This document shows, one piece after another, positions 34,501 to 42,650 of a stretch of DNA of 64,000 nt. Within the stretch, counting starts at the first letter, position 1. The number at the start of each line of letters is the position of its first letter. Source of the DNA: Terrimesophilobacter sp044464485 (GTDB taxonomy: Bacteria; Actinomycetota; Actinomycetes; Actinomycetales; Microbacteriaceae); the NCBI GenBank assembly GCA_044464485.1, contig JBIQLG010000006.1, forward strand, positions 62,001 through 126,000, given 5' to 3'. A program made the translations under genes and the position numbers. The notes under the pieces are model-generated. The model was not told where the DNA came from, ran no database searches, and saw only the letters and a list, made by a program, of their open reading frames with translations.

Positions 34501-35592
34501 GTGAGTGACGCGTACGCGGCATCCGGAGTCGACACCCGCGCGGGCGACCTCGCCGTCGAACTCATGAAGGCTGCCGTCGCGAAAACCCACGGTCCTGAGG
34601 TGCTCGGCGGGGTCGGCGGATTTGCAGGACTGTTCGACGCGTCCGCGCTCACGGCGTATCGGCATCCGCTGTTGGCGACGTCGACGGATGGCGTCGGCAC
34701 AAAGGTTGCCATCGCTCAAGCGCTCGACAGGCATGACACGATCGGCCAGGATCTCGTGGGGATGGTGGTCGATGACATCGTCGTGGTCGGTGCGACGCCG
34801 CTGTTCATGACCGACTACATCGCGTGCGGACGGGTCGTTCCCGAGCGCATCGCCGATATCGTGGCGGGCATCGCGCGCGCCTGTTCCGAAACCGGCACCG
34901 CGCTTGTCGGCGGCGAGACGGCAGAACACCCCGGACTGCTGGGGCCAGACGATTACGACGTCGCCGGCGCCGCGGTGGGTGTGGTCGAGGCGGATGCCGT
35001 GCTCGGTCCGGACCGCGTGAAGGACGGCGACGCGGTCATCGCGCTCGCCTCTTCGGGACTCCACAGCAACGGATTTTCGCTCGTGCGCCACATTCTCGCG
35101 GGACGCGACATCGGTTTCCTTGACCGTACGGATGAGCTGGGCGTCGTTGGCGACACGCTTCTCGAGCCGACCAGGCTCTACACGCGACCTCTGCTTGCGA
35201 CGCTCGGTGAGCATCCGGGTGCGGTGCACGCGCTCAGCCACGTGACGGGCGGCGGCATCGCCGCGAATCTGGCGCGCGTGCTTCCCGCAGGTTCCTGGAT
35301 CGAATTGGAACGCAGCTCATGGTCACCGCCGGACGTGTTTCGCGTGCTCGCAGACTGGGGCGGGCTCGCGCTTGCCGACACCGAGGGAACCTGGAATCTC
35401 GGCATCGGGATGCTGGCCATCGTTGACGCGGGGTCCGCGGATGCACTCGCCGTGCGGTGGACCGCCGACGGCATCCCCGCGTGGCAGGCAGGCATCGTCT
35501 CCACGGCACCGCGCGCGCTCGACGGATTCGAGCAGGGCGCGAAAGGTGTCTCCGGTGGGGCCGTGCGCCTCATCGGGTCGTACTCGAGCTGA
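34501..35592 (+). CDS. purM: Phosphoribosylformylglycinamidine cyclo-ligase (AIR synthetase)
   Basis: A 363-residue enzyme that closes the imidazole ring (FGAM to AIR, with ATP). Family motifs are GVGGFAGLFD, LLATSTDGVGTKVAIA, DLVGMVVDDIVVVGATPLFM, GGETAEHPGLL, IALASSGLHSNGFSLVR and the C-terminal HVTGGGIAANLARVLP. It follows purF by 42 nt with a GTG start preceded by GGAGCGAGC, so the pair forms the usual purFM operon. In many actinobacteria a DUF3073 gene lies next; here that gene is 3.6 kb further on. Confidence 0.95.
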   Translation: MSDAYAASGVDTRAGDLAVELMKAAVAKTHGPEVLGGVGGFAGLFDASALTAYRHPLLATSTDGVGTKVAIAQALDRHDTIGQDLVGMVVDDIVVVGATPLFMTDYIACGRVVPERIADIVAGIARACSETGTALVGGETAEHPGLLGPDDYDVAGAAVGVVEADAVLGPDRVKDGDAVIALASSGLHSNGFSLVRHILAGRDIGFLDRTDELGVVGDTLLEPTRLYTRPLLATLGEHPGAVHALSHVTGGGIAANLARVLPAGSWIELERSSWSPPDVFRVLADWGGLALADTEGTWNLGIGMLAIVDAGSADALAVRWTADGIPAWQAGIVSTAPRALDGFEQGAKGVSGGAVRLIGSYSS

Positions 35593-35625
35593 CCGCACGC
35601 CGCTCTCGGTCCGCGACGCGCTGAC

Positions 35626-35653
35626 GTGACAAATGTCACGGTCACGACGTGAC
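35626..35653 (+). promoter_or_regulatory. Two adjacent palindromes upstream of the ABC/two-component operon
   Basis: GTGACA-AA-TGTCAC (35626-35639) and GTCACG-A-CGTGAC (35641-35653) are perfect inverted repeats separated by one base, both containing TGAC/GTCA. AAAACT at 35686-35691 is 6 nt before the ATG at 35698. With a leaderless start the palindromes would be centred near -65 and -51, an activator position. The operon's own NarL-type response regulator is the natural candidate; that is inference. Confidence 0.55.
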
Positions 35654-35697
35654 ACCCGCACTGGGTTCCGTGCGCCGTGCGCGGCAAAACTGGTTGC

Positions 35698-36612
35698 ATG
35701 AATCACGAACCAGCTGTGCAACTGCGTGACCTCGCCAAATCGTTCGGTTCGATCCGCGCCGTCAACGGGATCAACCTGGCGATTGCGCCGGGAGAGGTCG
35801 TCGCGCTCCTCGGCCCGAACGGCGCAGGGAAATCCACGACCATTGACCTCGCGCTCGGGCTGTCCCGCCCGGACTCGGGTTCCGCGGCCCTTTTCGGCGC
35901 AAACCCGCGGGAAGCGATCGTCAACGGGCGGGTCGGCGCCATGCTGCAGGGCGGCGCGCTGCTTCCCACCATGACCGTCGCGCAGTCGGTCGCGCTCGTG
36001 GCCAGCGTGCACAAGCATCCGCTCTCCGTCGACGAAGCGCTCACGCGCGCCAAGTGCACGGAGATCGCGAAGCAGCGCGTGAGCAAGCTCTCCGGCGGCC
36101 AGATGCAGCGTGCGCGATTCGCGGTCGCCGTCGTGTCGAACCCTGACCTCCTCATTCTCGACGAACCGACTGCCGCGATGGATGTCGAGGCACGGCGCGT
36201 GTTCTGGCGTTCCATGCGGGACTTCACGAGTCGTGGCCGCACGGTCATTTTCGCCACGCATTACCTGGACGAAGCCGACAGCTACGCCGACCGCGTCGTC
36301 ATGCTGAGCGCGGGCCGAATCGTGGCTGACGGCACTCCCGCGGAAGTCAAAGCGGTGACAGCCGGCCGTCGCATCCGCGCCACGATCGACCATGCTGCGG
36401 ATGTCGGTCGCGAGATCGAGCGGATGGCGGGAGTGCGGTCAGTCGAGTTGCACGGAGACGCGCTTTCCATCATGAGCTCGGATTCGGACGCGACTCTGCG
36501 TCAGCTTCTTTCCACCTACGCGGACCTTCGGAACATCGAAGTGACCGCAAACACCCTCGATGATGCCTTTCTCGCGCTCACGGCGCAGGGCACGGAAGGA
36601 GTCTCGGCATGA
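35698..36612 (+). CDS. ABC transporter ATP-binding protein (ABC-2 exporter type)
   Basis: A 304-residue ATPase. Walker A is LLGPNGAGKSTTID, the Q-loop segment AMLQGGALLPTMTV, the signature KLSGGQMQRARFAVAV, Walker B LLILDEPTAAMD, and the switch histidine is in VIFATHYLDEAD. A DrrA-like C-terminal region of about 90 residues follows. It energises the permease next door, moving a substrate out of the cell; lipids, peptides and antibiotics are typical for this class. The ATG at 35698 gives the expected N-terminus; an in-frame GTG seven codons earlier is possible. It overlaps the permease gene by 4 nt (ATGA). Confidence 0.88.
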   Translation: MNHEPAVQLRDLAKSFGSIRAVNGINLAIAPGEVVALLGPNGAGKSTTIDLALGLSRPDSGSAALFGANPREAIVNGRVGAMLQGGALLPTMTVAQSVALVASVHKHPLSVDEALTRAKCTEIAKQRVSKLSGGQMQRARFAVAVVSNPDLLILDEPTAAMDVEARRVFWRSMRDFTSRGRTVIFATHYLDEADSYADRVVMLSAGRIVADGTPAEVKAVTAGRRIRATIDHAADVGREIERMAGVRSVELHGDALSIMSSDSDATLRQLLSTYADLRNIEVTANTLDDAFLALTAQGTEGVSA

Positions 36613-37352
36613 GCCTCGCCTACATCGGCCTCGAATCCTGGCGCCAATTGCGCAATGTTCGCGGATTCATGTTCACCTTCGCCATCCCGCTGTTGATGCT
36701 GCTCGTCTTCGGCGGAGTGTACGGCGCGGACGGGTCAGTCGACCAATCCACCGGTTTGCCGTGGGTCGTCGTGACGACCGTGCAGATGGCCGGTTACGGC
36801 GCCATGATGGCGGCACTTTCGCAATCGTTCAATATCGTCACGGAAAGGTCCATCGGCTGGAACCGGCAATTGCGCATTACGCCGCTCTCCGGTGTCGGCT
36901 ACATGCTGTCGAAGGTTGTCACCGCTCTTGCGGTGGCGCTTGCGTCGATTGTCGCGCTCATGATCATTTCGATTGCGGCCTTTCACCCTGCGCTGTCGCT
37001 GGAAGGGTGGATGCTCGCCGCACTTGGCCTGTGGCTCGGCGCCGTCCCGTTCGCGTTTATCGCCGTGCTGATCGGACAATTCGCGAACCCTCAGTTCGCG
37101 CAACCACTGTTCATGGTCGTGTTCTTCGGTTTGTCCATCCTGGGTGGCCAGTGGATACCGCTGCAGATCATGCCCGCCTGGGTCACGACCGTCGGCGAAT
37201 TCGTTCCGTCTTACTGGTTGAATCGGTTGGGTCAGATGGGTGCGAGCGAAAGCGGCGACGTGTTGACACCCATCCTGATCCTCGCCGGGTGGACCGTGGC
37301 GCTCGGAGCACTCATCGCGTGGCGATACGGCAAGGATGCCGATCGGGTGTGA
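36609..37352 (+). CDS. ABC-2 type exporter permease
   Basis: A 247-residue membrane protein with six hydrophobic segments and an ABC-2 arrangement: N-terminal amphipathic stretch SWRQLRNVRGFMFTFAIPLL, a central GYGAMMAALSQSFNIVTERSIGW, and the late LGGQWIPLQIMPAWVTTVGEF before the last helix. It forms the channel for the ATPase encoded just upstream. Genes of this kind next to DesK/DesR systems often act in membrane stress or antibiotic resistance (for example, LnrLMN-like). That role is only suggested by context. Confidence 0.87.
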   Translation: MSLAYIGLESWRQLRNVRGFMFTFAIPLLMLLVFGGVYGADGSVDQSTGLPWVVVTTVQMAGYGAMMAALSQSFNIVTERSIGWNRQLRITPLSGVGYMLSKVVTALAVALASIVALMIISIAAFHPALSLEGWMLAALGLWLGAVPFAFIAVLIGQFANPQFAQPLFMVVFFGLSILGGQWIPLQIMPAWVTTVGEFVPSYWLNRLGQMGASESGDVLTPILILAGWTVALGALIAWRYGKDADRV

Positions 37353-37406
37353 CCAGAGTCGCCGTGGGCCGCGACGTCGGGTTGCCGCGGGAATAAGGTG
37401 GCAATT

Positions 37407-38534
37407 ATGACGATGAAACCCGCTGACGCTCCCGTGGAGGCGAGGATCAGAACAGCATTCCGGGTGCGGGGCGTATGGTTTTGGCTGCTGGGCGGCGGCT
37501 TTGCGCTGACTTATCAGATTCCCACGCTCATCGACCTGTGGACATCGTCGGCACCTGTTCCCGTCCGCGTTTACGGCACGGTTATCCTCGCTCTCGTTTT
37601 CGCCGCGTTCCTCGTCCTTCCACCCATCCTGTGGACATCGAGCCGCGTCGTCCGGTGGTGCGCGATAGTGAGTTACGGGGCGCTCACGCTTCCCCTCATT
37701 CCCCTTCTTCATTCGCAAATAGTGTGGGTCTGGATTCTTGTCGTCGGGGTCGCCGCCGTCGTGCTTGAATCGCCATGGGAATTCTTTCCCCTTCTCGTGG
37801 TGGCTCTCCTGACAATGCAGGTCTTCATCTATTTCGCAGAAGGGGAACCTTTCCTCTACATTTCCGTGCTCGTGACGGCATCGGTCGGCATCGTCATGCA
37901 CATCATGAATCGGCAACTCGCGACGCTGCGCAGTCTCCGCGCCGCGAACGCGGAAATTGCCCGACTCGCCGTCGTGGAAGAACGCGAACGCTTCTCCCGC
38001 GACCTGCACGATGTGCTCGGCCATTCGCTTACCGTCGTCGCGGTGAAATCCGAGTTGGCGACAAAGCTCGTCATGAAGGATCCGGGATCGGCGCAACGCG
38101 AGTTGCAGGATATCGAGCAACTGGCGCGAGAATCGCTCGTAGATCTGCGGGCGGCGGTCTCCAACTATCGCGATGCGACCTGGGAAGTGGAGTTGGCTTC
38201 CGCACGCCGAGCACTGGAATCAGCGGGTATCGAGCTTTCGCTGCCCGCAGCCGCTCCGGAGGTTCCCGGTGAAGTCAGAACGCTGTTCGCGTGGGTGTTG
38301 CGGGAGGGTGTGACCAATGTGATCCGGCACTCTGGGGCAGTGCACTGCATCGTTGAAATGGATGACCACCACCTCGCCGTCATTGATGATGGTGTGGGAG
38401 GAGCTCCCACGGACGGAACCGGCAACGGACTTCGCGGTCTGCGCGAGCGCGCCGCCGCCGCCGGGGCCACCCTGATCGCCGGTCCGAGCGAGCACGGATA
38501 TCGTCTGGAGGTGGTCATCGCTCATGACGGATGA
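37407..38534 (+). CDS. Sensor histidine kinase, DesK-like (HisKA_3)
   Basis: A 375-residue sensor with five or six hydrophobic segments in the first 165 residues and almost no extracellular domain. This suggests that it senses the membrane or the partner transporter. The phospho-acceptor motif ERFSRDLHDVLGHSLT gives H201. The ATPase half has the N-box REGVTNVIRHSGA and G-boxes DDGVGG and GNGLRGLRERAAAAG. The ATG at 37407 is preferred, with AAGGTGG 6 nt upstream. It overlaps the response-regulator gene by 11 nt, and 54 nt separate it from the permease gene. Confidence 0.88.
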   Translation: MTMKPADAPVEARIRTAFRVRGVWFWLLGGGFALTYQIPTLIDLWTSSAPVPVRVYGTVILALVFAAFLVLPPILWTSSRVVRWCAIVSYGALTLPLIPLLHSQIVWVWILVVGVAAVVLESPWEFFPLLVVALLTMQVFIYFAEGEPFLYISVLVTASVGIVMHIMNRQLATLRSLRAANAEIARLAVVEERERFSRDLHDVLGHSLTVVAVKSELATKLVMKDPGSAQRELQDIEQLARESLVDLRAAVSNYRDATWEVELASARRALESAGIELSLPAAAPEVPGEVRTLFAWVLREGVTNVIRHSGAVHCIVEMDDHHLAVIDDGVGGAPTDGTGNGLRGLRERAAAAGATLIAGPSEHGYRLEVVIAHDG

Positions 38535-39156
38535 TGAGCCGCGGCCTCTGCGCATCCTCATCGCCGACGACCAGGCCCTCGTTCGCGGTGCAATCGCCTC
38601 TCTGCTCGAACTCGAGAGCGATCTCACCGTGGTCGCGCAAGTGGGCAGCGGCGACCGCGTGGTCGAGGAGGCGGTGCGCACAGCGGCGGACGTCGCGGTT
38701 CTTGACGTGGAGATGCCCGGTCTCGACGGGATTTCCGCGGCCGCCCTGTTGCGCGAGCGGATGCCGACGTGCCGCTCGCTCATCGTCACGACGTTCGGGC
38801 GGCCGGGCTTCCTGCGGCGCGCGATGGAAGCGGGCGCGTCGGGTTTCCTCGTGAAGGACACGCCGTCGAGTCAGCTTGCGGATGCTGTTCGTCGTGTGGC
38901 TGCGGGGCGTCTCGTCGTGGATCCGGGCCTGGCTGCAGAATCCCTCGCCGTGGGCGGCTCGCCGTTGACTGTTCGGGAAACCGATGTTCTGGTTGCGGCC
39001 AGGCGAGGCGGCACCGTGTCGGATATCGCCCGCGAACTGCACCTCTCCGAAGGCACCGTGCGAAACCACCTTTCGAACGCGATCGGAAAAACGGGCGCTC
39101 GAAACCGCTCTGATGCCGCAAACATCGCGGCGGAGAACGGCTGGCTGCTGCTGTAG
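38524..39156 (+). CDS. NarL/LuxR-family response regulator
   Basis: A 210-residue regulator. The receiver domain (about residues 9-125) has the acidic pair IADDQ, the phosphorylation site D61 in AVLDVEMPGLDG, and the conserved lysine in GFLVKDTP. The C-terminal LuxR-type helix-turn-helix (about 145-205) reads LTVRETDVLVAARRGG and then IARELHLSEGTVRNHLSNAI. It is the partner of the kinase encoded by the overlapping gene. The palindromes at 35626-35653 are candidate sites for the dimer. Confidence 0.9.
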   Translation: MTDDEPRPLRILIADDQALVRGAIASLLELESDLTVVAQVGSGDRVVEEAVRTAADVAVLDVEMPGLDGISAAALLRERMPTCRSLIVTTFGRPGFLRRAMEAGASGFLVKDTPSSQLADAVRRVAAGRLVVDPGLAAESLAVGGSPLTVRETDVLVAARRGGTVSDIARELHLSEGTVRNHLSNAIGKTGARNRSDAANIAAENGWLLL

Positions 39157-39170
39157 CGGGTCAGAGAGAA

Positions 39171-39353
39171 CTAATTGCCGCTCTGCTCGCTGTCGTCACC
39201 TGCGTGGCTGTACTCAGGCCACTTCTCCATTGCTTCGTTCTGCTCAGCGTGCGTGAGCTCGCGTTCGAGCGCGTCGTAGTTCGTGTTGGGGCTGAAATAC
39301 TTCAGCTCCCTTGCGACCTTGGTGTGCTTGGCCTTCTGGCGACCACGTCCCAC
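39171..39353 (-). CDS. DUF3073-family protein
   Basis: A 60-residue hydrophilic protein of the DUF3073 family, starting MGRGRQKAKHTKVARELKYF and ending in an acidic tail. Members are found across actinobacteria, usually just downstream of purM; no function is established. The basic N-terminal half could bind nucleic acid. The GTG at 39353 has AAGGGGG 8 nt upstream, which decides the start; a longer frame from 39389 has no such site. Here an ABC/two-component operon separates it from purM. Confidence 0.85.
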   Translation of the reverse strand: MGRGRQKAKHTKVARELKYFSPNTNYDALERELTHAEQNEAMEKWPEYSHAGDDSEQSGN

Positions 39354-39482
39354 GGGTGACCCCCTTACGATTACAGCCTGAGTACACACGATGATGCTCA
39401 GAATTCAACTACAAGGATTCCAAAACTAACTTCCAACTTTAGCATGCAGGCGGCTGCGTGTGCCGCCAGAGCTGTGGCCGGG

Positions 39483-39488
39483 TAACGT
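39483..39488 (+). promoter_or_regulatory. -10 element (TAACGT) of the flavin monooxygenase gene
   Basis: TAACGT is 6 nt before the GTG at 39495. Confidence 0.4.
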
Positions 39489-39494
39489 AATCGT

Positions 39495-40592
39495 GTGAGT
39501 CCAGCTTCGAGTCATCCGTCGGTCGTCGTGATCGGCGCGGGTCAGGCAGGGCTTGCTGTGTCGTTTTATCTTAAGCGACTCGGGCTGGAACCGGGTAGCG
39601 ATTTCGTGACCCTGGATCGTGGACCGGCGACCGGCGGGGCGTGGCAGTTCCGGTGGGAGGCGCTGCGGATCGGTTCCGTCCATCGCATCAACGATCTTCC
39701 GGGAATGGACGAACTGGGAATCACCTTCGACACTGCCGATCGCACCCTGCCCGCGAAGGATGTCGTCGCCGACTATTACCGCAGGTACGAGGACCATTTC
39801 GCACTCAGTGTGCTCCGGCCAGCCGACGTCAAGCGCGTGTCGAATCGGGAACTCGCCCTCGTGGTCGAGTATCTGGATGGTTCCGGCGCGCGGCACGAGA
39901 TCGTCACTGATGTCGTGGTCAATGCCACGGGAACCTGGGGTTCCCCGTTCATCCCCTGGTACCCCGGCCGGGATACCTTTGCCGGCCGACAACTGCATAC
40001 GACGGACTACGAAACGGCGGAAGAGTTCCGCGACCAGAAGGTGCTCGTGGTGGGCGGCGGTACGTCCGCAATCGGCTTCCTCATGGAGCTCGAGGGGGTC
40101 GCATCCGAACTCACGTGGGTGAGTCGTCGGCCCGTGGACTTTCTCGACGGCGGTGAACTGGATCTGGAGGCGCGTGAGGCGGCCGTGGCCATTCAGGACC
40201 TCGCCGCGCGCGAGGGTCGAGCACTTCCCAGCATCGTGAGCGGAACGGGCGTTCCCCGAACGCGGCGGGTGCAGGCGGCCATCGACAGGGGACTCCTCGT
40301 CGAGAAACCCATGTTCGACGCGATCGAACCGGGTGGCGTGCGATGGGCAGACGGAGGCGTCCAGGCTGCGGATGTCATCATCTGGGCGACCGGATTTCGA
40401 CCGGAGCTTCGACACCTCGCTCCGTTGAAGCTGCGCGAAAAGGAAGGCGGAGTTTCCGTCGGCGACGGTTCGTCGTGGAAGGACTCACGAATCTTCTTTG
40501 CCGGCTACGGCCCGATGGCGAGCACGATTGGCGCGAATAAGGCGGGTCGCCGTATCGCACGCCAGGTGATCGCGTCGCTCAGCAACGCGTAG
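39495..40592 (+). CDS. FAD/NAD(P)-dependent monooxygenase-like oxidoreductase
   Basis: A 365-residue flavoprotein with two dinucleotide sites: the FAD site VVVIGAGQAGLAVSFYL near the N-terminus and the NADPH site VLVVGGGTSAIGFLMEL near residue 180. ATGTWGSP and WATGF (IIWATGFRPEL) are typical of flavin-containing monooxygenases and CzcO/ArsO-like proteins. The true substrate is unknown, and no arsenic or metal gene is adjacent. The GTG at 39495 is supported by the -10 at 39483-39488. A stem-loop spans its stop codon. Confidence 0.8.
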   Translation: MSPASSHPSVVVIGAGQAGLAVSFYLKRLGLEPGSDFVTLDRGPATGGAWQFRWEALRIGSVHRINDLPGMDELGITFDTADRTLPAKDVVADYYRRYEDHFALSVLRPADVKRVSNRELALVVEYLDGSGARHEIVTDVVVNATGTWGSPFIPWYPGRDTFAGRQLHTTDYETAEEFRDQKVLVVGGGTSAIGFLMELEGVASELTWVSRRPVDFLDGGELDLEAREAAVAIQDLAAREGRALPSIVSGTGVPRTRRVQAAIDRGLLVEKPMFDAIEPGGVRWADGGVQAADVIIWATGFRPELRHLAPLKLREKEGGVSVGDGSSWKDSRIFFAGYGPMASTIGANKAGRRIARQVIASLSNA

Positions 40593-40608
40593 TCGCCGTC
40601 GCTACGCG
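40586..40608. terminator. Stem-loop spanning both stop codons of convergent genes
   Basis: CGCGTAG (40586-40592) pairs with CTACGCG (40602-40608) around a 9-nt loop. The left arm contains the TAG of the monooxygenase gene, and the right arm is the reverse complement of the TAG ending the facing gene. No T-run follows, so termination strength is uncertain. Confidence 0.4.
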
Positions 40609-41810
40609 GTGTGGAGAAACTCCTGCAGGCCGGAAAGAAGACGGTCAATGTCATCCTCGTTCGTGTATGGCGCGAGCCCCACTCTAAGACCGCCCGCGTC
40701 GCCGAGCCCGAGTCGCCTGCTGGCTTCGAGCGCGTAAAAGTTGCTGGATGGCGCATCCACGCCTCGTTCGGCGAGGAAGACATAAGCGTCGCTGGTGTCG
40801 CGGTCGGCGATGGTGAGCAGGAGCGTAGGGGTACGATCCTGTGCACGCGAGTGTACGGTGATGCCCGGCAGCGCCGAAAGCCCCGCCTCAAGTCGCGCGA
40901 GGAGCATTTCTTCGTGCGCGCGCAAACGCGCAAATGACGCCTCAAGGTCCGCCCGGCGTGACGAGGTCGCTTTGTTCGATCCGCCGAGAGTGCTGAGGTA
41001 GTCCACGGCCGCGGCCACGCCCGCCAGGAGTTCGTACGGGAGCGTACCGAACTCGAACCGCTCCGGCACCTGATTCGTTGAGGGAAGTAACTTGTCGGGC
41101 ACGAGGGTATCGAGCAGGCGGGGTGAGGCGACGAGTGCTCCCAGATGCGGGCCGAGAAATTTGTAAGGCGAACAGGCATAGAAGTCGGCACCGAGAGCGC
41201 CCACATCCGCGAGTTCGTGGGCGGTGTAATGCACACCGTCGACGTACACGAGTGCGCCAACTCGATGCGCCGCTGCCGCAACCGCGGAAACGTCCGGCTT
41301 TGTTCCAATGAGGTTGGATGCTGCCGTCACCGCCACGAGCTTCGTTCGGTCGGTGAGCACCGAACCGATGTCGTCGAGCTCGGATGTCAGCGGGTCGAAG
41401 TCCAGCCAGCGCACGGTCGCGCCCGTGCGTTCGGCCGCCTGCACCCAGGGGCGGATGTTCGAATCGTGATCCAGTCGCGTGACGATGACGTCGTCCCCCG
41501 CCTTCCACTCCCGCGAAACCCACCGGGAGAAGTCGTAACAGAGTTGCGTGGCGCTGCGGCCGAAAACCACGCCGCCCGCGTCGCCGCCCACGAGATCCGC
41601 TATCGCGCCCCGCGCGTCTGACACCGCAGCTTCCGCGCGTCGTTCACCTTCGGTGACGGTGCCGCGGTTTGACAACGGTCCCGCCATCGCGGTTGACATG
41701 GCGTCGATTACCTGTCGTGGCGTTTGCGTTCCACCCGGTCCGTCAAAGTGCGCGGAGCCTGCAGAAAGCGCGGGGAAGTCTGAGCGAACCGATTCGATGT
41801 CGTATTCCAT
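40602..41810 (-). CDS. Cysteine desulfurase-like PLP enzyme
   Basis: A 402-residue class V aminotransferase-fold protein of the cysteine desulfurase-like group. Its opening HFDGPGGTQTPRQVIDAM is typical. The PLP-binding region is VYVDGVHYTAHELADVGALG and the Schiff-base lysine lies in YACSPYKFLGPHLG. It lacks the loop with a mobile cysteine that true NifS/IscS enzymes need, so sulfur transfer is not assured. Its reaction is unknown. TAGATT 6 nt before the ATG suggests a leaderless transcript. It is not part of a suf or isc operon. Confidence 0.8.
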   Translation of the reverse strand: MEYDIESVRSDFPALSAGSAHFDGPGGTQTPRQVIDAMSTAMAGPLSNRGTVTEGERRAEAAVSDARGAIADLVGGDAGGVVFGRSATQLCYDFSRWVSREWKAGDDVIVTRLDHDSNIRPWVQAAERTGATVRWLDFDPLTSELDDIGSVLTDRTKLVAVTAASNLIGTKPDVSAVAAAAHRVGALVYVDGVHYTAHELADVGALGADFYACSPYKFLGPHLGALVASPRLLDTLVPDKLLPSTNQVPERFEFGTLPYELLAGVAAAVDYLSTLGGSNKATSSRRADLEASFARLRAHEEMLLARLEAGLSALPGITVHSRAQDRTPTLLLTIADRDTSDAYVFLAERGVDAPSSNFYALEASRRLGLGDAGGLRVGLAPYTNEDDIDRLLSGLQEFLHTA

Positions 41811-41816
41811 AGCTCG

Positions 41817-41822
41817 AATCTA
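41817..41822 (-). promoter_or_regulatory. -10 element (TAGATT) of the cysteine desulfurase-like gene
   Basis: TAGATT on the minus strand is 6 nt before the ATG at 41810, within the 21-nt gap to crcB. Confidence 0.45.
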
Positions 41823-41831
41823 GCGGCTGGT

Positions 41832-42209
41832 TCATCGTGCGAAGAGCACGTACCCGATCAGGCAGGCACTGAAGCCGACCGCCAGATTCGCGCCAACGCT
41901 CAACGCTGCAGCACGCCATCGTCCGTGCGTGAGCAACTGAATGGTTTCCACGCTGAACGTGCTGAACGTGGTGACACCCCCGCACACGCCGGTGAGGATG
42001 ATGATGCGTGCGTCAGGCGAAATCGCCAGGCTCTCCGTGAGCCCGAGGACGACCCCGCCGAGCGCAGAGCCGACGACGTTAACCACGAGGACAGCCCAGG
42101 GAAAGCTTTCCTCCCGCGAGGGCCCGGCAAACGCGACAGACACGAGGTATCGTGCGACCGCGGCCAGGCCGCCCGCCGCAAGCGTGGTGGCAGCCAACAG
42201 CGCGCTCAT
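41832..42209 (-). CDS. crcB: Fluoride channel subunit CrcB/Fluc (second of two)
   Basis: A 125-residue membrane protein with four helices. Fluc motifs are present: GGLAAVARYLVS, VLVVNVVGSALGGVVLG with the conserved Asn, and GVCGGVTTFSTFSVE, where the TTFSTF stretch forms the central site. It exports fluoride passively. It overlaps the other crcB gene by 4 nt (ATGA). Gram-positive bacteria with two unequal copies generally form a heterodimer, which is expected here. Confidence 0.93.
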   Translation of the reverse strand: MSALLAATTLAAGGLAAVARYLVSVAFAGPSREESFPWAVLVVNVVGSALGGVVLGLTESLAISPDARIIILTGVCGGVTTFSTFSVETIQLLTHGRWRAAALSVGANLAVGFSACLIGYVLFAR

Positions 42210-42607
42210 TCGTCGGTCCAGTCAATGGGTGTTGCGACGCGCCCCACTCGAAGGCCGAACGCCGCGGCGGCGAACCCCAGCACGAGCGATATCACGAGGT
42301 ACAACGCGGCCATCCACCAGAGCCCCTCCGCGGTCTGCGCGACGAGGGACACCATGACGGCCGAGAACGTCGTGAAGGACCCGAGGAATCCGGTGCCCGC
42401 GGCGACGCGCATCCAGTCCGACAGCTGCGACCACAGTCGCGCGACGACCAGTCCGAGAAGGAATGCTCCGACCACGTTTGCGAGTAGCGTGCTTAACGGG
42501 AATTCCGAATTCGAGTGCGGAAGAATCGTCTCCAGCAGAAAGCGGGCGCCGGTTCCGAGGGCGCCGCCGACCAGCGCAGCGGCGATCGCTGCGATTCGAG
42601 CATTCAT
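42206..42607 (-). CDS. crcB: Fluoride channel subunit CrcB/Fluc (first of two)
   Basis: A 133-residue four-helix membrane protein, partner of the following crcB. Motifs are ALGTGARFLLE, LLANVVGAFLLGLVV and GFLGSFTTFSAVMVSL. The phenylalanine box reads TTFSAV instead of TTFSTF, as expected when the two subunits differ. The ATG at 42607 has AGGAAC about 7 nt upstream; a longer frame from 42673 overlaps the kimA-like gene. I looked for a fluoride riboswitch in the 43-nt gap upstream and found none. Confidence 0.92.
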   Translation of the reverse strand: MNARIAAIAAALVGGALGTGARFLLETILPHSNSEFPLSTLLANVVGAFLLGLVVARLWSQLSDWMRVAAGTGFLGSFTTFSAVMVSLVAQTAEGLWWMAALYLVISLVLGFAAAAFGLRVGRVATPIDWTDE

Positions 42608-42650
42608 TGGCGTTCCTGTCGGTTCCGGGTGGTTTCGCGTGGTTCCGATG

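Noticed and set aside
33247..35241. A 664-codon open frame on the minus strand over purF and purM
   Set aside because: It is the antisense of two certain genes; composition is Arg/His-rich with no domain. High GC leaves such frames open.
42608..42650. Fluoride riboswitch before the crcB pair
   Set aside because: The gap is only 43 nt and lacks the crcB motif core.
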